A stretch of DNA of 5,207 nt, from NCBI GenBank assembly GCA_900766865.1, contig CAAFXA010000031.1:1-5207 (forward strand), read 5' to 3'. Shown one piece after another: positions 1 through 5,207 of the stretch. This stretch comes from an uncultured Akkermansia sp. Its GTDB lineage: Bacteria > Verrucomicrobiota > Verrucomicrobiia > Verrucomicrobiales > Akkermansiaceae. The notes under the pieces are model-generated. The model made no database searches, had not been told where the DNA came from, and saw only the letters and a list, made by a program, of their open reading frames with translations. The position numbers were made by a program, and so were the translations under genes. Each line of letters opens with the position of its first letter. The first letter of the stretch is position 1.

Positions 1-2323
1 AATTCCCCAGCTGATTGAGTGCATGCTGGGCGAGCCTCCGGCACCGGGAAAGCCACTGCACTATGTCTCCCGGGTGGAAGAAGCCATTTCAACAATTCTC
101 AGTGCCCGCAGCTGCACGCGCTTCGAAGCAGTCAAGTTGCTGGAGGGGGATGAAAGCATGCTGGCCCCGCTCAGCAAGACAGAGCGGCACTCCATTGAAG
201 ACCAGCGGATGGAAGTTGAAACAGCGTTGGGCGATGACATTGCCTCCATCATTGCCGGCGGACGCTACGATGCCATCTGCTCCATCATCCCGCTGATATA
301 TACCCGTCGCAGCATCAGGGAAACCTTCACACAAAAGGCGGATAAAGTATTGACACACCGCGTATTCGGCCCCATCATCTTTGTGGCCATCATGTACGCC
401 ATCTACTACCTTTCCATTAACACCATAGGCGCCTGGGGTACAGACTGGGCCAACGATGTGCTTTTCGGCCCGGTTGTGAAAGGCTGGCTGGCAGGTTTTA
501 TAGGAAACGAAGCGGCCGGAGTGGAAGCACTGACCATGTTCAGCGCAGTTCTGGGCATGGTACTGGTATTCCCCACCATGTTGCGGCGTCTGCACGACAT
601 GGGCATGAACGGCGCGTGGCTGTACATCGTCATTGCGCCCTTCCTGCTGGAATATATGTGTCCTCATCTGCCATCCGTTCTGCACACCGGGCTCATGTGG
701 CTGCTAATGGCAGCCAACGCCGTATTACTTGGCCTGTGCGTGGTGCGTCCTGGCCAGGCAAAGGCCAACAACTACGGCAGCAAAACCCGCGAGTTTGCCC
801 GCAATCCCTTGAAAATGACTGGCCGTGGAAGCCGCCGAGAGTTCAACACCTGGTTCATTGTCATGAGCCTGCTCACCTTCGCCATTACCTGGCTGGGGCG
901 CAGCACCTTGAACTGCAGCCCGCAGTTGCAGAGCATCATTACAGACGGCATTGTAGCCGGCGTGGGTGCCGTGCTGGGCTTCCTGCCGCAGATGGCTGTT
1001 CTGTTCTTCCTGATGGCCCTGCTGGAGGACTGCGGCTACATGGCACGCGTGGCCTTCATGCTGGACCGCATTTTCCGCAGCATCGGGCTTTCCGGCAAAT
1101 CCGTCATTCCTCTCATGGTTTCCATGGGATGCGGAGTCCCCGGGGTCATGGCCACCAGAACGATTGAAAACGAGAAGGACAGGCGTATGACGGTCATGCT
1201 TACCACCTTTGTGCCCTGCGGTGCCAAACTGCCCATACTGGCACTCATTGGAGCCATGGTAGGCCAGACGGCCACAATTGCCACGGTGGCATACTTTGTG
1301 GGATTCGGCTCTGTGATACTGGGTGGGCTCATGCTGCGCAAAACCCACATGTTTGCCGGAAGTTATACGCCCTTCGTCATGGAATTGCCCACCTACCACA
1401 TACCCCATGGCGCCAACATCAACCTGCGCGCCATGGAGCGCTGCAAGGCCTTCGTGAAGAAAGCCGGTACCGTGATTTTCCTGGCCTCTGCCATCATCTG
1501 GGTCTTCTCCAACTATAACTGGAGTTTCACCTACCTGCCCAATCAGAAAAATCTGGAAGGAGCAGCCATCAATCACAGCATGCTGGCAGATACCGGTAAC
1601 ACCTTCGCCCCCATTTTCGAGCCGCTCGGCTGGGGCGACTGGAAACCGGCTGTGGCAACAGTCACCGGCCTTATAGCAAAGGAAAACGTCGTGGGCACAA
1701 TGGGGGTGCTCTACCCCGCCACGTCACAGGAATCCGATGATACGGAAGCAGATGAAGAAAACACCCTGCCCCGCACCGGCGACATCTGCAAAGCCAATGC
1801 GTTGACGGCTCTTACCATATTAGCCTGGCAATTTGATGGCGATGTCCGCAACTCCGCACCTGCAGCTCCCGCAGCAGCGGAAACGGAGGATGAGACCGGC
1901 GCCACAACAGAAGAGGCCGATAATCAGAGTTGGCTGGATTACCTCAATGCCGCAGTAGCCAGACTCTTCCCCGAGGTAGAGGAAACCGACGAAACCTGCG
2001 GTGTGGCCGGTAACGTAAAGGCCGCCGGAGCCTTCAGCGCCGTCAGTGCCCTTTCCTTCATGCTCTTCAATATCCTGTGTGCCCCCTGCTTTGCAGCCTG
2101 TGGAGCCATTCGCAGAGAAATGAACAGCGCCCGCTGGACCACACTGGCCATCAGCTTCATGACCCTGTGGGCCTACGCCATAGCCTTCATGGTATACCAG
2201 CTTGGTTTGTGGGTAACAGAAGGAGTCTTTTCCTCCGGTCAGATAGCAGCCTGCGTGCTGGCAGCTGTAATTCTGTACATGATTATACGCCCCAACCCAT
2301 ATGCCTCCGGCGACGAAGATTAA
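1..2323 (+). CDS. feoB: Ferrous iron transport protein B (FeoB), 5'-partial, with an inserted DUF805-like membrane domain
   Basis: FeoB is the inner-membrane Fe(II) transporter, with a cytoplasmic GTPase domain followed by a membrane permease. The frame is open to the left edge, so the GTPase domain lies outside the window. Residues below are counted from the in-frame ATG at 23, which is not the true start. Residues 1-105 match the helical region after the G domain (RFEAVKLLEGDE near 33-44, RYDAI at 81-85). Membrane helix 1 is near 114-133. The first Gate region has GYMAR (338-342), GLSGKS (355-360), GCGVPG (369-374) and PCGAKLP (398-404). It is followed by MELPTYHIP (453-461), AKENVVGTMGVLY (552-564) and CAPCFAACGAIRREM (686-700). 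The usual Asn of the GCNVP gate motif is Gly here, as I recall for Clostridium-type FeoB. Two departures from an ordinary FeoB are an insert near 163-298 with DUF805 motifs and an acidic loop near 565-660. The family call is very secure. Confidence 0.97.
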   Translation, partial: IPQLIECMLGEPPAPGKPLHYVSRVEEAISTILSARSCTRFEAVKLLEGDESMLAPLSKTERHSIEDQRMEVETALGDDIASIIAGGRYDAICSIIPLIYTRRSIRETFTQKADKVLTHRVFGPIIFVAIMYAIYYLSINTIGAWGTDWANDVLFGPVVKGWLAGFIGNEAAGVEALTMFSAVLGMVLVFPTMLRRLHDMGMNGAWLYIVIAPFLLEYMCPHLPSVLHTGLMWLLMAANAVLLGLCVVRPGQAKANNYGSKTREFARNPLKMTGRGSRREFNTWFIVMSLLTFAITWLGRSTLNCSPQLQSIITDGIVAGVGAVLGFLPQMAVLFFLMALLEDCGYMARVAFMLDRIFRSIGLSGKSVIPLMVSMGCGVPGVMATRTIENEKDRRMTVMLTTFVPCGAKLPILALIGAMVGQTATIATVAYFVGFGSVILGGLMLRKTHMFAGSYTPFVMELPTYHIPHGANINLRAMERCKAFVKKAGTVIFLASAIIWVFSNYNWSFTYLPNQKNLEGAAINHSMLADTGNTFAPIFEPLGWGDWKPAVATVTGLIAKENVVGTMGVLYPATSQESDDTEADEENTLPRTGDICKANALTALTILAWQFDGDVRNSAPAAPAAAETEDETGATTEEADNQSWLDYLNAAVARLFPEVEETDETCGVAGNVKAAGAFSAVSALSFMLFNILCAPCFAACGAIRREMNSARWTTLAISFMTLWAYAIAFMVYQLGLWVTEGVFSSGQIAACVLAAVILYMIIRPNPYASGDED
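512..913 (+). other. DUF805-like domain, apparently circularly permuted, inserted in FeoB
   Basis: This is FeoB residues 164-297, counted from the ATG at 23. Ordinary FeoB runs almost directly from the DVLFG segment after helix 1 to the ITDGIVAGVGAVLGFLPQ segment. Here about 135 residues intervene, with hydrophobic segments near 172-187, 198-213, 223-242 and 275-292. RRLHDMG (188-194, bases 584-604) and NNYG (249-252) are hallmarks of the second half of DUF805 proteins. GRGSRREF (267-274, bases 821-844) is the hallmark of their N-terminus. The order is therefore swapped. Four helices are an even number and would return the chain to the same side. The basic motifs would then lie in the cytoplasm, in line with the positive-inside rule. 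DUF805 has no established function. Boundaries are approximate, and the assignment rests on motif recognition only. Confidence 0.75.
1715..2002 (+). other. Long acidic, Ala/Pro-rich loop in FeoB
   Basis: FeoB residues about 565-660 separate the AKENVVGTMGVLY block from the final CAPCFAACGAI block. Residues 566-660 contain 23 Asp/Glu against four Lys/Arg, with a low-complexity Ala/Pro/Glu/Thr stretch near 611-633. FeoB proteins vary in length here, and the E. coli protein also has a long loop, so extension alone is not unique. Its role is unknown; metal attraction or a partner-docking site are guesses. Confidence 0.6.
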
Positions 2324-2346
2324 TCCCCACCAAACCTTTCTTTTCC

Positions 2347-2496
2347 ATGGCTGACGTCATCATCATCACCATTCTTCTCCTGCTGGCAGTGATGGCCATT
2401 CGCTCCATCACCCGACGTAAAAAAGGCGGCTGCAATGGTAATTGCTCCTGTTGTGGCGGATGTCATGCTCGCAAAAAAGATTCTGAAAAACAATAA
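2347..2496 (+). CDS. FeoB-associated Cys-rich membrane protein
   Basis: This 49-residue protein starts 23 bases after the feoB stop. Residues 4-18 form one hydrophobic membrane segment. A basic stretch (RRKK, 23-26) follows, then a Gly/Cys cluster with cysteines at 29, 33, 35, 36 and 39 and a His at 40, and a charged tail. This single-helix plus Cys-cluster layout right after feoB is the signature of the FeoB-associated Cys-rich membrane protein family (Pfam FeoB_associated). The family is thought to help FeoB, possibly by handling Fe(II), but its mechanism is not established. The basic residues after the helix predict that the Cys cluster faces the cytoplasm. The ATG at 2347 is chosen because it sits just before the helix; the same frame is open upstream into feoB but gives no sensible N-terminus. 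No Shine-Dalgarno sequence is visible, so translation may depend on read-through coupling from feoB. Confidence 0.9.
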   Translation: MADVIIITILLLLAVMAIRSITRRKKGGCNGNCSCCGGCHARKKDSEKQ

Positions 2497-2508
2497 AATA
2501 CATAATCC

Positions 2509-3705
2509 ATGAACCATAAATCCATCCTCGCGCTCGCTCTGGCCGGCATGCTCGCTGCACCCGCCATCGCAAATGACACCGCAGCTCCCGGCGACCTCCT
2601 GGAAGACATCAACATGTACGCTCCGGAAGAAGGAGAACCGGCCTGCAAAATCAAGGCAAACGAAAACTACGGCACCCAATGGGCCATCGACGTGGCCTAT
2701 GGTTACTGGCACAGCAAAAATGCCCAGCCCGGCTACAACAACAACGCCAATCTGGCCCTGTTGAGAGCATATCTCGTTCAGCGACTTGTGGAGGACAACG
2801 TCAACGGCGGTACCTGGATTCGCGCAGAATTCTCCGGCACCTGGGGACTGGACAAATCCTCCGCCAAGAGCGACCGCGTCTTTACCGATGCCTTCTGGAG
2901 CGCCACCGATCCCCATTTTGACAACTTCGGGCCGCACGATGGCGTCATCCCGGAGCTGGCAATCATGCACTACTTTGCCGGCAAACGTGCCTGCATCATC
3001 GCAGGCATGGTAAACCTTGCCAACTACTTCGACTGCGTAAGCATTGCCAACGATTCCTTCTCCTCCTTCACCAACGGAGGCTTCAACAACTCCACTGTTC
3101 TGGGTCTGCCGGATGCCAATGCCGGAGCCGTATTGCAGGTGGAGCTCGACCGCAGCAGCTATGGTATGCTGGCTTTCTCCAGAGAGACAACCAGCTATGG
3201 GTACAATCCCTTTACCGACAGTGGCAGCTCCTACCTCCTCATTGGTGAGTATGGACGCAGCATCCTGGATGGCGCCGCCACCATCCGATTCAATCCCTTC
3301 TTCCGCCATGTGGAAGATGTGGATGGCCACTGCAACAACTTCGGCCTTGCCGCCAGCATCGAATATGAAGTGTCCGACGAGCTCATCGTTTACTCCCGTG
3401 CCGGTTGGAGCGCCCGCCAGCAGCTGGGCAATGGGTTTGACTTCTCGTGCGGTGCTCACATTAAGCTCGTACCTTCCCGCGAGGACGATTACCTGGGCGT
3501 AGCCCTGGGTATCTTCAAAGGCTGCAACTCTGCAGAGGAACCCACCGCCCATAACCGAGAGTTTGTGGCAGAGGCCATGTACTGCTTCCAGGTGAACGAT
3601 TACCTGAAACTCGTACCCCACATCCAGTACATTGCCAACCCGGCCTACGATGCCGACAACAGCGATGCATTGCTGACCGGTGTTCAGGCTGTGCTGTCCT
3701 TCTGA
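2509..3705 (+). CDS. OprB-family outer-membrane porin
   Basis: A 398-residue exported beta-barrel protein. Residues 1-21 are a classic signal peptide (Lys4, a hydrophobic Leu/Ala core, and AIA before Asn22). The mature N-terminus is acidic: seven Asp/Glu and no Lys/Arg in residues 22-46. The body alternates polar and aromatic residues as barrel strands do. It carries OprB-like blocks such as the stretch from GMVNLANYFD (166-175) to VLGLP (197-201), and ends in PHIQYIANPAYD (370-381), TGVQAVLSF and a terminal Phe. OprB proteins are named for carbohydrate uptake. This one starts only 12 bases after the FeoB-associated gene and is followed by a terminator, so it is probably the last gene of the feo operon and may serve metal entry; that role is inferred. 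It has seven cysteines (46, 162, 176, 275, 314, 339, 359), many for a porin. There is no Shine-Dalgarno sequence, only an A/T-rich leader. Confidence 0.88.
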   Translation: MNHKSILALALAGMLAAPAIANDTAAPGDLLEDINMYAPEEGEPACKIKANENYGTQWAIDVAYGYWHSKNAQPGYNNNANLALLRAYLVQRLVEDNVNGGTWIRAEFSGTWGLDKSSAKSDRVFTDAFWSATDPHFDNFGPHDGVIPELAIMHYFAGKRACIIAGMVNLANYFDCVSIANDSFSSFTNGGFNNSTVLGLPDANAGAVLQVELDRSSYGMLAFSRETTSYGYNPFTDSGSSYLLIGEYGRSILDGAATIRFNPFFRHVEDVDGHCNNFGLAASIEYEVSDELIVYSRAGWSARQQLGNGFDFSCGAHIKLVPSREDDYLGVALGIFKGCNSAEEPTAHNREFVAEAMYCFQVNDYLKLVPHIQYIANPAYDADNSDALLTGVQAVLSF

Positions 3706-3739
3706 TTTCTACCCTTTGTGCTGTAACGTGTATGTAGCA

Positions 3740-3771
3740 GGGCGTCGTGACTATGGTCACGGCGCCCTTTT
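3740..3771 (+). terminator. Rho-independent terminator after the porin gene
   Basis: The left arm GGGCGTCGTGAC (3740-3751) pairs with GTCACGGCGCCC (3756-3767) around a TATG loop. This gives a 12-base-pair stem with one G-U pair, followed directly by TTTT (3768-3771). It lies 34 bases after the porin stop and should end the feo-porin transcript. On the other strand the stem is not followed by a T tract, so it looks one-directional. Confidence 0.9.
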
Positions 3772-3837
3772 GTGAAAAAAATTGGCATAATTTTCAAAAA
3801 ACAGCAAAAATTTTTCGCTCTCGTGCGCCTATAAAGT
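3772..3837 (+). promoter_or_regulatory. AT-rich putative promoter region for the two downstream exported genes
   Basis: This short stretch after the terminator is much richer in A/T than its surroundings. TTGGCA (3782-3787) matches the -35 consensus at five of six bases. With an 18-base spacer it faces AAAAAT (3806-3811), a four-of-six match to a -10 box. TATAAA at 3830-3835 looks better as a -10 box, but it is only two bases before the ATG at 3838 and would place transcription start inside the gene. The exact elements are uncertain; position and composition are the main support. Confidence 0.35.
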
Positions 3838-4638
3838 ATGCGGACTACAGTTTTGTGCAGTATTTTTCCGATTATAGCCTGTTGCCTTGCCTCTGCGGAG
3901 CAACCTGCAGCGACCGACACGCTCCGCGCCGAGGCTCAAAAGTTTGCACTTATTCTGACAACGGCCCGGGATGCACTGAGCCATATTCAGAACCGCCAAC
4001 AGGCAGATGCCGCCGTTGATAAGGTGCTGCCGGTGCACGCGGCCAAAGAGCAAATGCTTGCAGCCATAGAAGCCGTGGGAGCTCGGGAGGCGGCATTCGA
4101 GGCACTGGTGACCAGCAGCCCACCCCTGCGGAGAGCGCTGATGCTGATACCCGGAGAACAGTTTACCCGTGCCGTGCGGCAGGAGCTTGCCGCCGGTTGC
4201 CATGGCTCTACCCGCCTGTTCTGTGCACTGCACAACACCCTGCACCTCTTCACACCCGAACAACTGGACGCCCCGCTGTGCGAAGCAGATGCCACCACCC
4301 TCCGCGAGGCCGGGAAGGCCCTCCGAGCCATTGCCGCTGTGGACAAAGCGTTCGACACCAACCATACGGAACAGGCCAGCCCGCATCTCCGGGAGTTCTA
4401 CCGGGCTGTACGAGCCGCTCAGCCGGGCATCCCCAGTGTACAACAACACCCCATCGCGGCTATGCAGCTGGCTCAGCAAACAGCTCAATACCGCGAACAT
4501 CTCAACGTCATCGGCTCTAATCTGGTCTACCAGACGCCGGAATTCCAACAGTTCCTTCGTGAAGAACGCGATAATTTCTTTCTTAACCTCTTTACTGAGG
4601 AGTTCCTGAACAACCTCATCTATCCCAGCCAGAAATGA
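3838..4638 (+). CDS. Exported alpha-helical protein of unknown function
   Basis: I do not recognise this 266-residue protein. The N-terminus is a secretion signal with two possible readings: signal peptidase I cleavage after ASA (18-20), or a lipobox IIAC with Cys15 as the lipidated residue. The mature part is Ala/Glu/Gln-rich and looks almost entirely helical. Residues 36-80 resemble a coiled or bundled helix, and the C-terminus (about 221-262) is an amphipathic stretch rich in Phe, Glu and Asn. Three further cysteines lie at 121, 129 and 148. The ATG at 3838 is chosen because it gives an intact signal sequence and the next in-frame Met (73) would remove it. No Shine-Dalgarno sequence is present. 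It follows a terminator, so it begins a new unit, and its stop overlaps the start of the next gene. No catalytic motif is visible. Confidence 0.8.
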   Translation: MRTTVLCSIFPIIACCLASAEQPAATDTLRAEAQKFALILTTARDALSHIQNRQQADAAVDKVLPVHAAKEQMLAAIEAVGAREAAFEALVTSSPPLRRALMLIPGEQFTRAVRQELAAGCHGSTRLFCALHNTLHLFTPEQLDAPLCEADATTLREAGKALRAIAAVDKAFDTNHTEQASPHLREFYRAVRAAQPGIPSVQQHPIAAMQLAQQTAQYREHLNVIGSNLVYQTPEFQQFLREERDNFFLNLFTEEFLNNLIYPSQK

Positions 4639-5207
4639 AACAGCTGCTCCTTCTCCTCCTCTGTACCCTCACCCTCTGCCCAGCGGAGGATGCCCCCTAC
4701 GCCACCCCGGAGGAATTCGGAAGTAACCCTCTGCAACTGAAAGAAGCCGTGCACATTATTCCCTCGGTCGTGCGCCAGTGGCACATTGCCGGAGAGAGAC
4801 CTCTGAGCGCAGCTCTGGTAAAAATGCAAGGCAAGTGGGGCAAGGATGCGCGCGTTACCCTCCGCACCCCCACAGACCGCACCATCGAGATTTCTGTCAC
4901 CGCCCTGAGCGATACAGATCTGGAGGCCGTGAGAGACTGGATGACTCAAAACCGCTTCATCACCATCCGCACACTCAAGCATGGTGATTTCACCGCCCGC
5001 GTGCTGAGCGTAAGCTATGCGGCAGCTACACATGTGAACTCCAATGGCTCACTTACGCTGAAACCCGGCAAGCAGTATATGCAGGTGCGCCTGGCCATGC
5101 AGGATGGTGCCGTGCTTAATCGCATCTGTGTGGCCGAGCCCATGACGGATAAATCCCGTATAGCGAATCAAAGTGCCGGAGTGTGGGTACTACAGGAGGA
5201 AACCCGG
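4635..5207 (+). CDS. Exported protein of unknown function, 3'-partial
   Basis: The frame opens at an ATG that overlaps the previous stop as ATGA and stays open for 191 codons to the right edge, so the C-terminus is missing. Residues 1-17 are a signal peptide: Lys2, a run of six leucines (4-9), and cleavage likely after CPA (15-17). There is no good lipobox, since Leu14 precedes Cys15. After a short acidic linker the sequence has stretches of alternating residues that suggest beta strands (about 72-91 and 107-125), with a helix near 93-106. I do not recognise a family. The ATGA overlap indicates translational coupling with the gene before it, and both products are exported, so they may act together in the envelope. 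The start is well supported because the signal peptide begins exactly at the overlap and no Shine-Dalgarno sequence points elsewhere. Confidence 0.8.
   Translation, partial: MKQLLLLLLCTLTLCPAEDAPYATPEEFGSNPLQLKEAVHIIPSVVRQWHIAGERPLSAALVKMQGKWGKDARVTLRTPTDRTIEISVTALSDTDLEAVRDWMTQNRFITIRTLKHGDFTARVLSVSYAAATHVNSNGSLTLKPGKQYMQVRLAMQDGAVLNRICVAEPMTDKSRIANQSAGVWVLQEETR

Noticed and set aside
23..25. ATG at 23 as the true start of feoB
   Set aside because: The frame is open to the left edge, and the residues that follow are internal FeoB sequence after the GTPase domain, so the gene begins outside the window.
725..1576. A 283-codon minus-strand open frame inside feoB
   Set aside because: It is His/Gly/Gln-rich and matches no family, while the plus strand there encodes the conserved FeoB Gate region.
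2320..3621. A 433-codon open frame on the minus strand, antisense to the porin gene
   Set aside because: It mirrors the plus-strand porin, which has a signal peptide, OprB blocks and a terminal Phe. The minus-strand product is Gly/Val-rich with no signal or recognisable domain. Antisense frames of biased GC-rich genes often stay open.
3782..3800. TTGGCA as a sigma-54 -24 element
   Set aside because: The required GC at -12 is absent at the proper spacing.
3830..3835. TATAAA as the -10 box of the downstream gene
   Set aside because: It is two bases before the chosen ATG, so transcription would start within the coding region. No -35 box lies at the proper distance, and the next in-frame Met would remove the signal peptide.
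3829..4548. A 239-codon minus-strand open frame opposite the first unknown exported gene
   Set aside because: The plus-strand frame has a signal peptide, a preceding terminator and AT-rich leader, and a coupled downstream gene. The minus frame has none of these.

Overview
The window suggests a Gram-negative bacterium with moderately GC-rich coding sequence. It has an OprB-type outer-membrane porin, several exported proteins, and no visible Shine-Dalgarno sequence before any of its four complete starts. The FeoB core resembles the Clostridium/Akkermansia-type lineage (GCGVP and CAPCFAACGAIRREM motifs). My best guess is a Verrucomicrobiota member, possibly Akkermansia-like. This is inferred from protein style and is not proven by any marker gene here.

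Positions 1-3771 look like the end of one iron-uptake transcription unit on the + strand. It opens inside feoB (ferrous iron transporter, N-terminal GTPase domain cut off by the window edge). After 23 bases comes a 49-residue FeoB-associated Cys-rich membrane protein, and after another 12 bases a full-length OprB-family porin. A strong intrinsic terminator at 3740-3771 closes the unit. The simplest reading is that the porin admits substrate, perhaps Fe(II), across the outer membrane, FeoB moves Fe(II) across the inner membrane, and the small Cys-rich protein assists FeoB.

An AT-rich intergenic stretch (3772-3837) probably holds a promoter. Positions 3838-5207 then carry two exported proteins of unknown function. 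Their reading frames overlap by four bases (ATGA), which implies translational coupling. The second runs off the right edge.

The most unusual item is inside FeoB. About 135 residues with four predicted membrane segments are inserted between the first membrane helix and the first Gate region. They carry the signature motifs of the DUF805 membrane family in swapped order: the RRLHDxG and NxYG half comes first, and the GRxSRREF half follows. This looks like a circularly permuted DUF805 domain embedded in an iron transporter. FeoB also has a long acidic, Ala/Pro-rich loop before its last conserved membrane block.
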